Notes under the pieces: model-generated | The model's input: the letters and a program-made list of their open reading frames with translations, nothing else | What the model was told of the DNA's origin: nothing | The model's database searches: none | Position numbers and translations under genes: made by a program | Assembly (NCBI GenBank): GCA_016712675.1 | Contig: JADJQR010000001.1 | Coordinates: forward strand, 1,860,001 to 1,924,000 | Length of the DNA stretch: 64,000 nt | Direction: 5' to 3' | Origin: a bacterium | GTDB lineage: Bacteria > Krumholzibacteriota > Krumholzibacteriia > LZORAL124-64-63 | Shown: positions 9,680 to 18,821 of the stretch, piece after piece | How positions within the stretch are numbered: the first letter of the stretch is position 1 | Layout: every line of letters begins with the position of its first letter

Positions 9680-11011
9680 TCAGCCGCGGCCTTCCATGCG
9701 CTTGAGCACGTGGCGATCCACGACGGCGGCCAGGGCGCGGTGACTGGTCGGCTTGAGGATGAAGTCGGCCACGCCGGCCTCGCGGGCCTGCTGCTCGTTG
9801 AAGCTGTCGCGGAACCCGGTGCAGAGGGCAACCGGGATGTCGGGCCGCACTTCGTGGATCCGCTGCGCCAGGCGCACGCCGGACATCTGGGGCATGATCT
9901 GGTCGGTGATGACGATGTCGAAGAGCTGGGGCGTCTGCGAGAAGTCGGTCAGGGCCGTGCGGGCGTCCAGGTGTGTCACGACGCGGTAGCCCAGCCGGCG
10001 TAGGCCGCGCGCAAGCACCTGCGCGACCATCTCCTCGTCGTCCACCAGCAGGATGGTGGCCCGCGGCGGGCCGTTGGCGGCCGGGACCTCGGGCTCGGCC
10101 GGTTCCGGTTCGAGTGGGCGCGGCAGCGCGCCGCTGACAGTGGTGATCGCGGTCTCCGTGCCGGCGGCCACGCGCCAGGCGATCAGGGGGAACCAGACTT
10201 CGCACACGTGGCGGTCGGGCTTCCCGGCGGCGGGCACCACCAGCGTGCCCTGGTCCTCCACCTGGTGGCACAGGGCGGCCAGAGCCGCTTCCTCGATCGG
10301 CAGCTTCGCGCCGCGCTCGGCCGATTCGACCTCGAACCCCAGGCGAGCGTAGGCCCCGGGCGCCAGCGTCGCCTTAGCGGCCTCTCGTGCATGCTCGAGA
10401 CGCTGCTCGTCCAATCGGATCGTGATCCGGCCGCCGGTGCTGCCGAGCGCCTGCACGGCGGCGCTGCCAAGGCTCATGATGGTCTGCTGGACACCGGCGC
10501 GGGTCGACAGCACGGGGCCGCACTGGTGCAGATCGGCCCGGACCTCGACGGTGGTCGGCACGATGTCCTGCAGGAGCTTGACGGTGTCGCGCGCGACCGG
10601 CAGCAGGTCCTGCGGGCGCCGCGCCTGGTCGGCATCGCGGTAGAAGTCACCCAATTCGCGGACAAGATCGGCGGCTTGATGGCCAGCCTTCAGCAGACGG
10701 TCCAGTTCCTGGCGCGCGGAAGCCGACAAATCCGCTTCGTGGCTGGCCAGGCGGGCGCTGCCGAGCATGGCCGACAGGAGGTTGTTCAGGTTGTTGACGA
10801 TGCCGCCGGCGAGGACCCCCACAGCCTCAAGGCGGCGGGCATCCAGAAGCTGTTGCCGCAGCCGTGCGATTTCGGCGTTTCGCCGGGCGAGGCGCTGGCT
10901 GGACTTCCCTGTGGAACGGCGCTCGCGGACAAGCAGGACGACCGCCGCGCCACAGGCGACCGCCAAGAGGCCCGCCAGGGCCAGCAGGGGCGATGTCGGG
11001 ATGCCGGGCAT
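9680..11011 (-). CDS. Degenerate sensor kinase with C-terminal receiver domain
   Basis: 443-residue hybrid protein. An N-terminal membrane helix (residues 8-28) is followed by a short coiled coil and a DHp-like segment reading LAGGIVNNLNNLL. In active relatives the H-box is GGIAHDFNNLL, so the phosphoacceptor His is replaced by N73 and the next Asp by N74. The following ATPase-like region keeps GGRITIRL but lacks a recognisable N-box Asn and the DxGxG motif. The C-terminal receiver (about residues 315-440) looks intact: LLVDDEE, the phosphoacceptor aspartate at about D370 (ITDQIMPQMSG), and the conserved lysine in ILKPTS. The chosen ATG has AGGAA before it; a TTG 24 bases upstream is the alternative. 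It is probably a phosphorylation-sensing protein without kinase activity of its own. Confidence 0.75.
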   Translation of the reverse strand: MPGIPTSPLLALAGLLAVACGAAVVLLVRERRSTGKSSQRLARRNAEIARLRQQLLDARRLEAVGVLAGGIVNNLNNLLSAMLGSARLASHEADLSASARQELDRLLKAGHQAADLVRELGDFYRDADQARRPQDLLPVARDTVKLLQDIVPTTVEVRADLHQCGPVLSTRAGVQQTIMSLGSAAVQALGSTGGRITIRLDEQRLEHAREAAKATLAPGAYARLGFEVESAERGAKLPIEEAALAALCHQVEDQGTLVVPAAGKPDRHVCEVWFPLIAWRVAAGTETAITTVSGALPRPLEPEPAEPEVPAANGPPRATILLVDDEEMVAQVLARGLRRLGYRVVTHLDARTALTDFSQTPQLFDIVITDQIMPQMSGVRLAQRIHEVRPDIPVALCTGFRDSFNEQQAREAGVADFILKPTSHRALAAVVDRHVLKRMEGRG

Positions 11012-11163
11012 GGGGTTCCTGCCTGAGGACCGCAAGGATCGGCGGGCGAGGCTCCGGATCGCCGCCCGCAGGGACTACCTATTTAGGATACGCGCAAATG
11101 CGACTGCCGTCATCAACATAAATGCGCGCCCGGCAATGCGGGCCCCCGTCCGGCCCGAAACGC

Positions 11164-11190
11164 CGAGGGCGGCCCCCGGGGCCGCCCTCG
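11164..11190 (-). terminator. Hairpin terminator of the secreted-protein gene
   Basis: A 13-bp inverted repeat (11164-11176 with 11178-11190) lies 25 bases beyond the stop of the minus-strand gene that ends at 11215. On the minus strand it is followed by GCGTTTCG, only a weak T-run. Confidence 0.5.
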
Positions 11191-11214
11191 TGCACGGTTC
11201 GGAACGATTGCTTC

Positions 11215-11949
11215 CTACCGGAACGACGCCTTCAGACTGCCCAGGCTGATCGCCTCCGGGCCGACCGAACAGCTCACGACGTCGATGCCGTCGACGAACG
11301 GTTCCACCACGTAGGAGCCGCAAGCGTCGTGCAGGATGCCGGTCGCATTGTTGTAGCACTGGCTGTCCATGACGCTGCCGAAGTCGTACCAGAAGCTGCC
11401 GAACACCAGATCGGTGCCATCAAGCGCGTCGACCGCCCAGGTGCCCCCGCCGAGGTCGAAGCCGATCGGAACCGTCATGCCGTCGGTGACCATGATCAAC
11501 ACGCTCTCCCACTGCTCAGGGGAGGCCATCAGGGCAGAGGCGGTCACGTAGTTCACCGGCGGCACGACCGTGGTGCCGATCTTCAGCACGTAGCCGTAGA
11601 TCCCGGCGGCCGGAATGTCGATGGTGTCCAGCCCGCAGACGTCCTTGTAGACACCGCAGATGTGGACCACGTCGCCCGGCGCAGCCACGCCGCCGGAACC
11701 GGTGTACGTGTGGCCTGGCCAGTATACCCAAATCGCATCCCAGGCGCCGTGCGGTTCCTGCGATACGTAGATACCGTCGGCGCGAACTGCGGTGATGACG
11801 GCATTGCAAGGCGTCACCAGCGTGGTCCCGCTCGCCGGCGGATTCAGGCGAAGCGTGTGGATGGACGTCGATGTCGGACATCCCTGCGCGTGCGCAAGGC
11901 CGGCCGTCAGCGCCGCGACGGACAGGAGTGCGATAGCCAGTTTCCTCAT
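11215..11949 (-). CDS. Secreted protein, possibly OB-fold-like
   Basis: 244-residue exported protein. The signal peptide is clear (MRKLAIALLSVAALTAGLAHAQ), and the ATG is preceded by GGGGG. The mature part is rich in Gly, Val and Thr with alternating beta-type patterning. It has segments such as AVRADGIYVSQEP, GDVVHICGVYKD and VVEPFVDGIDV that resemble extracellular OB-fold modules attached to secreted nucleases and lipoproteins. That resemblance is weak. Six or more cysteines could form disulfides. No catalytic motif is seen. The gene is monocistronic, with a hairpin terminator behind it and an unusual upstream region that holds direct repeats. Confidence 0.6.
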   Translation of the reverse strand: MRKLAIALLSVAALTAGLAHAQGCPTSTSIHTLRLNPPASGTTLVTPCNAVITAVRADGIYVSQEPHGAWDAIWVYWPGHTYTGSGGVAAPGDVVHICGVYKDVCGLDTIDIPAAGIYGYVLKIGTTVVPPVNYVTASALMASPEQWESVLIMVTDGMTVPIGFDLGGGTWAVDALDGTDLVFGSFWYDFGSVMDSQCYNNATGILHDACGSYVVEPFVDGIDVVSCSVGPEAISLGSLKASFR

Positions 11950-11990
11950 CGTGATCCCCCCGGTTGTCTTCCCGGCGGCTGCGCCGCCTG

Positions 11991-12025
11991 TCTGCTTCGA
12001 GACTCTAATTCTGCTTCGAGAATCT
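11991..12025. repeat. Direct repeat upstream of secreted-protein gene
   Basis: Two 16-base copies, TCTGCTTCGAGACTCT (11991-12006) and TCTGCTTCGAGAATCT (12010-12025), match at 15 of 16 positions and are offset by 19 bases. They lie 42-76 bases upstream of the minus-strand start codon and may be an operator or a leader element. Confidence 0.6.
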
Positions 12026-12074
12026 ATGCCTGCCGGTTGTCCCCACCGAACTCGGTTCGTGGCTAGGTCCGTTG

Positions 12075-12143
12075 ACGGCCAAATCAAGCTGGAACGGCCA
12101 AGTCAAGCTGGAACGGCCAAGTCAAGCTGGAACGGCCAAGTCA
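12075..12143. repeat. 19-bp tandem repeat, about 3.6 copies
   Basis: The unit ACGGCCAAGTCAAGCTGGA starts at 12075, 12094 and 12113, and a partial copy runs from 12132 to 12143. Only the first copy differs, by one base (A for G at unit position 9). The array is non-coding. Confidence 0.9.
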
Positions 12144-12220
12144 TCTCGTGGGCGCCGGATGACGGTCGATACGGTGACTCAGCGGGACGATACCACCGCC
12201 CTGCGGGAGTGTCCAGCCAA

Positions 12221-12245
12221 AAAAAAGCCGGATGTGCGCTTTTTT
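12221..12245. other. Symmetric A/T-flanked hairpin
   Basis: AAAAAAGC (12221-12228) pairs with GCTTTTTT (12238-12245) around a 9-base loop. It has the shape of a bidirectional terminator with a weak stem. No gene ends nearby, so its role is unclear. Confidence 0.4.
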
Positions 12246-12401
12246 CCGACCCGTTTCGTGAAGATTCTGCAAGAACCGATGCGCGACCGCGCAGGATTTG
12301 ATGCGATGTGCGAGGCGACCGGTCGGTCTGATGGCGTAACTAAATACGATCAAACGAATTGACGCTGGTTTGGCGCCGTCGGGCGGGGTCGTGGCCAGGC
12401 C

Positions 12402-12431
12402 TGGACCCGATGGGGCGGGTCGCGGTATATT
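12402..12431 (+). promoter_or_regulatory. Putative promoter of the crotonase gene
   Basis: TGGACC (12402-12407), an 18-base spacer, then TATATT (12426-12431). The ATG follows at 12483. Confidence 0.45.
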
Positions 12432-12482
12432 CCCGGCCAACCGGCCGTGGGCCGGGTCACCCCAACCGGATGGGCCGCCGCC

Positions 12483-13265
12483 ATGACCTACCAGAACCTT
12501 CTTTGCGACGTGACCGACGGCGTCGCGACCGTAACCATCAACCGCCCGGACAAACTGAACGCCCTCGATGCGGCGACCATCGGCGAGCTCGAGGCCTGCC
12601 TGGGGTTGCTGGCTGCCGACCCGGGTGTACGCGTCGTGGTGCTGACCGGCGCCGGCCCCAAGGCGTTCGTGGCGGGCGCGGACATCGCCGAACTGGCGAC
12701 GCTCGACGCCGCGGGGGCGCAGCAACTGGCCCGTCGCGGCCAGGCGCTCATGGACCGCATCGAGCACCTCGGCAAGCCCGTCATCGCGGCGGTCAACGGC
12801 TTCGCGCTGGGCGGGGGCTGTGAGCTGGCGCTGGCCTGCTCGTTCCGCTGGGCGGCCGAGACGGCGAAGCTGGGCCTGCCGGAGACCGGGCTCGGGCTGA
12901 TTCCCGGCTACGGAGGCACGCAGCGGCTGGCCCGCCTGGTCGGCCGCGGCCGCGCCCTCGAGATGATCCTGCGCGGGAACATGGTCACCGCCGCCGAGGC
13001 CCACACGATGGGACTGGTCAACCGCGTCCTGCCGGCCGGCGAATTGGGCGCGGCGGTCGCGCATGTGGCGCGCGAGATCGCCGCGCGCTCGCAGCTGACC
13101 CTGCGCTGCGCGCTGGAGGCCATCGACGGCGGCCTGGCGACTGACCTGGCCGCCGGGATGCGGCTGGAGGCCGGGTTGTTTGGCGTGGTCGCGTCCTCGG
13201 ACGACGGGCACGAGGGCTGCCGTGCATTCCTCGAGAAGCGGCCGCCGCGCTTCACCGACCGCTGA
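12483..13265 (+). CDS. Enoyl-CoA hydratase/isomerase (crotonase family)
   Basis: 260-residue crotonase-fold enzyme that hydrates or isomerises 2-enoyl-CoA thioesters in the cytoplasm. The oxyanion-hole segments are visible ([12 protein letters not shown] and [15 protein letters not shown]). Both catalytic glutamates of true hydratases are present, E114 and E134, with the expected 20-residue spacing ([15 protein letters not shown]). The start at MTYQNLL fits the family length; no clear ribosome-binding site precedes it, and a longer in-frame start would add 12 residues. It stands ahead of the 2-oxoacid oxidoreductase operon but is separated from it by a hairpin and a new promoter. A short-chain substrate, such as crotonyl- or methacrylyl-CoA, is a guess. 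Confidence 0.9.
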   Translation: MTYQNLLCDVTDGVATVTINRPDKLNALDAATIGELEACLGLLAADPGVRVVVLTGAGPKAFVAGADIAELATLDAAGAQQLARRGQALMDRIEHLGKPVIAAVNGFALGGGCELALACSFRWAAETAKLGLPETGLGLIPGYGGTQRLARLVGRGRALEMILRGNMVTAAEAHTMGLVNRVLPAGELGAAVAHVAREIAARSQLTLRCALEAIDGGLATDLAAGMRLEAGLFGVVASSDDGHEGCRAFLEKRPPRFTDR

Positions 13266-13277
13266 GGCCGAAGCGGA

Positions 13278-13302
13278 GGCGCCGTCGCGCGACGGCGGCG
13301 CC
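13278..13302 (+). terminator. Hairpin after the crotonase gene
   Basis: GCCGTCG (13281-13287) pairs with CGACGGC (13290-13296) and is extended by flanking GC pairs. It starts 13 bases after the stop codon. There is no T-run. Confidence 0.4.
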
Positions 13303-13361
13303 CCGCAATCCGGACCTGGCGCGTCAGGTAACTCGCAGCTGCCAATGGTGGAACAATTCCT

Positions 13362-13389
13362 TTGGCCGCTTACAGCGCCCGACTATCTT
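13362..13389 (+). promoter_or_regulatory. Promoter of the 2-oxoacid oxidoreductase operon
   Basis: TTGGCC (13362-13367), a 16-base spacer, then TATCTT (13384-13389). Transcription would start near 13396, 48 bases before the ferredoxin ATG. Confidence 0.5.
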
Positions 13390-13443
13390 TGCCTCGCGAC
13401 GACCCCGCGCCTCCGCAACCCGCGACCAAGAGGTGGCCATCCC

Positions 13444-13674
13444 ATGCCAGAGAACACGGCGCTCGACGTCCCCTTCATGGAGGTCAACGGCGAGCTGTGC
13501 AAGGGCTGCCAGCTGTGCCTGGCCGTCTGCCCGAAGAGCGTGATCGCGATCAGCGAGAAGCTCAACAGCGCGAGCTACCACCCCGCGTTCTACACCGGCG
13601 CCGACTGCACCGGCTGCGGGTTGTGCTTCTACGCGTGCCCGGAGCCGGGCGCCATCCGCGTCTTCAAACCGTAG
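13444..13674 (+). CDS. Ferredoxin subunit of 2-oxoacid oxidoreductase
   Basis: 76-residue two-cluster ferredoxin. The first motif is [13 protein letters not shown] and the second is [15 protein letters not shown], each giving the three closely spaced cysteines plus the CP of a [4Fe-4S] cluster. It matches the delta (electron-transfer) subunit of Kor/Vor-type 2-oxoacid:ferredoxin oxidoreductases and is followed directly by the alpha and beta-gamma subunits. It probably passes electrons from the thiamine-diphosphate centre to a soluble ferredoxin. The ATG is the first that fits the family length. Confidence 0.92.
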   Translation: MPENTALDVPFMEVNGELCKGCQLCLAVCPKSVIAISEKLNSASYHPAFYTGADCTGCGLCFYACPEPGAIRVFKP

Positions 13675-13743
13675 GCCGCCGCGCCGGCGCGCGACGGTGC
13701 GCGTCGTGCAGTTGAACGGGCCGCACGCACGAAACGAGGAATC

Positions 13744-14804
13744 ATGGCCAGACAATTCATGAAGGGGAACGACGCCATCGTCGTCGGCGCGCTTGCCGCC
13801 GGATGCCGGGCCTACTACGGATACCCGATCACCCCCGCCAGCGAGATCGCCCACGCCGCCGCCCTGCACTTCCCCGCGCTCGGCGGTGTCTTCATCCAGG
13901 CCGAGAGCGAAGTGGCCGCGATGAACATGGTGTACGGCTCGGCCGGCATGGGCGTGCGCACCATGACCGCCTCGTCGAGCCCGGGCTTCAGCCTGAAGCA
14001 GGAGGGCCTCTCGTACTGTGCCGGCGCCGAACTGCCGTGCGTCGTCGTGAACATCGTGCGCGGCGGCCCGGGTCTCGGCAACATCGCTCCCGAGCAGGCC
14101 GACTACTTCCAGATCACCAAGGGCGGCGGCCACGGCAACTACCGGCTGATCGCGCTGGCGCCGAACGGCGCGCAGGAGATGTGCGACCTGACCATGCTGG
14201 CTTTCGACCTGGCCGACAAGTACCGCAACCCGGCCTGCATCATGGCCGACGGCATCACCGGCCAGATGATGGAAGTGGTCGAGATCCCGGCCGCGAAGGC
14301 CGCCCTTGTCGACCACGGCACCTGGGCCGTCGACGGCACGCCGGCCACCGTCGGCAACCTGATCGCCAGCATCACGCTCGAGCCCGAGAACCTCGAACTG
14401 CACAACCTCAAGCTCGATGCGAAATACAAGCGCCTGGAGGCCGAGGAAGTGCGGCTGGAGCGATACCACGTCGATGACGCCGACCTGGTGGTCGTGGCGT
14501 ACGGCGTCGTCAGTCGCATCGCCTATTCGGCGGTGGATCGGGCGCGGGCCGAGGGCCTGAAGGTCGGTCTGCTGCGCCCGATCACGCTGTGGCCGTTCCC
14601 GACGAAGGCGATCGCCGACCTGTGCGCGACGGCGGCATCGTTCCTGGCCGTCGAGTTGTCGACGGGCCAGATGGTGGAGGACGTCCGGCTGGCCGTCGAG
14701 GGCCGCCGACCGGTCCACTTCTACGGGCGCTGCGGCGGCATGGTGCCGGGCGGCGACGAACTGCTGGCGGAGTTCAGGCGAGTCCTGGGCGGAGGTGCCC
14801 GCTG

Positions 14805-14805
<1 letters not shown>
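13744..14805 (+). CDS. korA: 2-oxoacid:acceptor oxidoreductase, alpha subunit
   Basis: 353-residue alpha subunit of a 2-oxoacid:ferredoxin oxidoreductase, which oxidatively decarboxylates a 2-oxoacid and CoA to acyl-CoA, CO2 and reduced ferredoxin. The N-terminal [28 protein letters not shown] and the [15 protein letters not shown] segment are typical of the pyrimidine-binding domain. The domain II region around [19 protein letters not shown] is also present. No gamma domain is fused here, unlike some archaeal alpha subunits. GAGGA precedes the ATG. The stop overlaps the next start by one base. Whether the preferred substrate is 2-oxoglutarate, branched-chain oxoacids or pyruvate cannot be read by eye. 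Confidence 0.88.
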
Positions 14806-16226
<1,421 letters not shown>

Positions 16227-16253
16227 CCGCAAGCATCCGTGCAGGGGGGGGCC

Positions 16254-17384
16254 ATGATCATCGGGATCCCGCGTTCGCGGCTGGCCGACGAACACCGGGT
16301 GGCGCTGCCGCCGCGTGCCGTCGCCGAGCTCTTGGCCCGCGGCCACGACGTCCACGTCGAGGTGCGCGCGGGCCTTGGTGCCGGCTTCACCGACGAGCAG
16401 TACGAACAGGCCGGCGCCCGCATCACCCATTCTGCCGACGAGGTCTGGGGACGCGCCGATCTGGTCGCCAAGGTGGGCAAGCCCGTGCCGGACGAGTATG
16501 CTCTCATCCGCGAGGGCCAAATCATCGCCTCGGTGATGAGCCTGGCGGCGGCGGAACGCGGCCTGATCGAGCTGCTGCTGGAACGGCGCTGCTTGGCCAT
16601 CGACTTCGTGACCATCCAGGAGGACGACGGCAACTTGCCGGTCCTGCGCCCGCTCAGCCAGATCGCCGGGCGCATGGTGCCGCAGATCGCGGCCCGCTAC
16701 CTGCAGACCGACCACGGTGGGTTGGGCATCCTGCTGGGCGGCGCGCCGGCGGTGCCGCCGGCCGAAGTCGTGGTCATCGGCGCCGGCACGGTGGGGCGCA
16801 ATGCGGTTCGGGCCTGCGTGGGCGCCGGCGCCCGGGTCACGCTGCTGGACAGCGATTTCGGCCGTATCAGCGAGTTGGACTGGACCTTCCCGGGACAGGT
16901 CACGACCTTCCTGGCCACCGAGGCGACGCTGCGCAAGGCGCTGTCTTACGCCGACGTGGTGGTCGGCGCCGTGCTGATCCCCGGCGCGCGCACGCCGCAC
17001 CTGGTCACGCGGGAGATGGTGGGGCTGCTGCGCGAACGCAGCCTGGTCATCGACATCTCGGTCGACCAGGGCGGCTGCTTCGCAACCAGCCGACCGACGC
17101 GCCTGTCGGATCCGACCTATGTTGTCGACGGCGTGACGCATTTCTGCGTGCCGAACCTGCCGAGTCTCGTGGCGCGCTCGGCCAGCTACGCGCTGGGCGG
17201 CGCGATCCTACCCTATCTGACAGCGATTGCGGACCGGGGGGCTCCGTCCGCACTGGCAGCCGATCGCGCCCTGGCCCGCGGGGTCAACGTTATGGACGGG
17301 CTGGTCACCCACCCGGGTCTGGCCGCCGCGCACGGCTGCTCGTGCACGCCGGTCGCAGGCCTGTTGCCCGGAGGCTCCGCATGA
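16254..17384 (+). CDS. Alanine dehydrogenase-like protein with altered active site
   Basis: 376-residue protein of the alanine dehydrogenase/transhydrogenase-alpha family. Numbering matches the Mycobacterium tuberculosis enzyme without gaps through residue 100. R15 and the Rossmann motif [16 protein letters not shown] are kept, as is the aspartate in SVDQGGCF (D270 in the reference). However, the reference K75 is a glycine (AKVGKP, with a lysine one place later) and the catalytic H96 is a serine (SVMSLAA). Either the substrate differs or activity is lost. The gene follows the oxidoreductase by 27 bases with a GGGGGGG ribosome-binding site and overlaps the CoA-transferase start by four bases. 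A role in making or consuming the oxoacid or amino acid of this operon is inferred. Confidence 0.8.
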   Translation: MIIGIPRSRLADEHRVALPPRAVAELLARGHDVHVEVRAGLGAGFTDEQYEQAGARITHSADEVWGRADLVAKVGKPVPDEYALIREGQIIASVMSLAAAERGLIELLLERRCLAIDFVTIQEDDGNLPVLRPLSQIAGRMVPQIAARYLQTDHGGLGILLGGAPAVPPAEVVVIGAGTVGRNAVRACVGAGARVTLLDSDFGRISELDWTFPGQVTTFLATEATLRKALSYADVVVGAVLIPGARTPHLVTREMVGLLRERSLVIDISVDQGGCFATSRPTRLSDPTYVVDGVTHFCVPNLPSLVARSASYALGGAILPYLTAIADRGAPSALAADRALARGVNVMDGLVTHPGLAAAHGCSCTPVAGLLPGGSA

Positions 17385-18706
17385 GCTGGATGGTGCGATA
17401 CCGCGAACGCCTGAAGAGCTCCGCCGAAGCCGTCGCCGGGATCCGCTCCGGCGAAAAGGTGTACCTGGGCTCCGGCTGCGCGGCGCCGCACGGGCTGATC
17501 ACGTCCTTGACCGCACGGCACGAGGAACTGCGCGGCGTGGAGATCATCCACCACCTGACCCTCGGCGACGCGCCGTACATCGCCCCTGGCATGGAGGAGA
17601 GCTTCCGGCTGCGGGACTGTTTCGTGGCGGCCAACACGCGCGAGGCGGTCAACGAGGGGCGCGCCGACTACATCCCGGTCCACCTGCACGAGATGCCGCG
17701 CCTGTTCCGGCGCGGGGTGATCCCCCTGGACTGGGCGCTCATCCAGGTGAGCCCGCCCGACGAGCACGGCTTCTGCTCGTTCGGGATCGAGGTGGGCGTC
17801 ACCAAGCCGGCGGCCCTCTGCGCCCGCAACATCGTCGTCGAGGTCAACCGGCGCATGCCGCGCACGCTGGGCGACAGCTTCATCCATGTGTCGAAGATCG
17901 AGGCGTTCGTCGAGGTCGATCGCGACCTGGACGAGTTCCATCCCGAGCCGCCTTCTGCCATCGAGCTGGAGGTCGGCCGCCACGTGGCCGGGCTGATCGA
18001 GGACGGCGCCTGCCTGCAGCTGGGCCTCGGGGCGATCCCCAACGCCGTGCTGGGCTACCTCGGCGACCGCCGCGACCTCGGCATCCATACCGAGATGATC
18101 ACCGAGGCCCTGCCCGGCCTGGTGCTGAGCGGCGTCGTCACCGGCGAGCGCAAGTCGCTGCACCCGGGCAAAGTCGTCGCCGGGTTCATCATGGGTTCGC
18201 GGCAGGTGTACGATTTCGCCCATGACAACGCGCTGTTCGAGTTCCACCCGACGGACTACGTGAACCATCCGGCGAACATCGCCCGCAACGTGGGCATGAC
18301 CGCGGTCAACAGCGCCATCGAGATCGACCTGACCGGCCAGGTGTGCTCCGACTCCATCGGTGAGCGGATCCACAGCGGCTTCGGCGGGCAGGCGGATTTC
18401 ATGCGCGGCGCAGCCCTGGCCGAGGGCGGCCGGCCGATCATCGCGCTCCCTTCGACGACGGCTGACGGCCTGCATTCGCGGATCGTACCGATCCTCGCGC
18501 CGGGTGCCGGTGTCGTCCTGACCCGCGCCGACGTGCACTACGTGGTGACCGAGTACGGCGTGGCGCCGATGCTCGGCCGCAGCCTGCGCGAACGGGCCGA
18601 AGCGTTGATTGCCATCGCCCACCCGGACTTCCGCGAGTCGCTGCTGGCTGCGGCCCGCCGGCGTGGCGCCTTTGGGCGCGTCTGGCCCGGCGGGCTTCCC
18701 GCCTGA
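17381..18706 (+). CDS. Acetyl-CoA hydrolase/transferase-family CoA-transferase
   Basis: 441-residue class I CoA-transferase of the acetyl-CoA hydrolase/4-hydroxybutyrate CoA-transferase family. The GLGAIPNAVLGYLG glycine loop and the catalytic glutamate E238 in GIHTEMITEAL are visible, as is a C-terminal YVVTEYGVA motif. Such enzymes move CoA between acyl-CoA and acetate or another acid through a glutamyl-CoA intermediate. The start ATG overlaps the preceding stop (ATGA) and is preceded by GGAGG. In this operon it probably releases the acid from the acyl-CoA made by the 2-oxoacid oxidoreductase or recycles CoA. The exact acid is not deducible. Confidence 0.88.
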   Translation: MSWMVRYRERLKSSAEAVAGIRSGEKVYLGSGCAAPHGLITSLTARHEELRGVEIIHHLTLGDAPYIAPGMEESFRLRDCFVAANTREAVNEGRADYIPVHLHEMPRLFRRGVIPLDWALIQVSPPDEHGFCSFGIEVGVTKPAALCARNIVVEVNRRMPRTLGDSFIHVSKIEAFVEVDRDLDEFHPEPPSAIELEVGRHVAGLIEDGACLQLGLGAIPNAVLGYLGDRRDLGIHTEMITEALPGLVLSGVVTGERKSLHPGKVVAGFIMGSRQVYDFAHDNALFEFHPTDYVNHPANIARNVGMTAVNSAIEIDLTGQVCSDSIGERIHSGFGGQADFMRGAALAEGGRPIIALPSTTADGLHSRIVPILAPGAGVVLTRADVHYVVTEYGVAPMLGRSLRERAEALIAIAHPDFRESLLAAARRRGAFGRVWPGGLPA

Positions 18707-18821
18707 ACGGCCGACGGCTTTCCGGAGACCGGCCACCATTGACACCCGCTCCGATCGTGGCCAAGATGTGCCATGTCCGCTGGCGCGCCCGGCGCCCGCG
18801 GCTTCTGCGCACGGGAGTCCC

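Larger units (their letters stand above)
11950..12482. other. 533-bp gene-free region between divergent genes
   Basis: No coding sequence here is convincing. The region holds a small GGCGGC/GCCGCC hairpin (11973-11988), a 16-base direct repeat (11991-12025), 19-bp tandem repeats (12075-12143), an A/T-stem hairpin (12221-12245) and the promoter of the crotonase gene (12402-12431). Its base composition is visibly lower in GC than the flanking genes around 12219-12360. Confidence 0.7.

Noticed and set aside
12075-12143. The tandem repeats as a CRISPR array
   Set aside because: The units are contiguous with no unique spacers, and no cas genes are present.
12141-13211. A 356-codon minus-strand open frame covering crotonase and the repeat region
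   Set aside because: Antisense to the crotonase, and its codon use is that of a shadow. No start signal was found.
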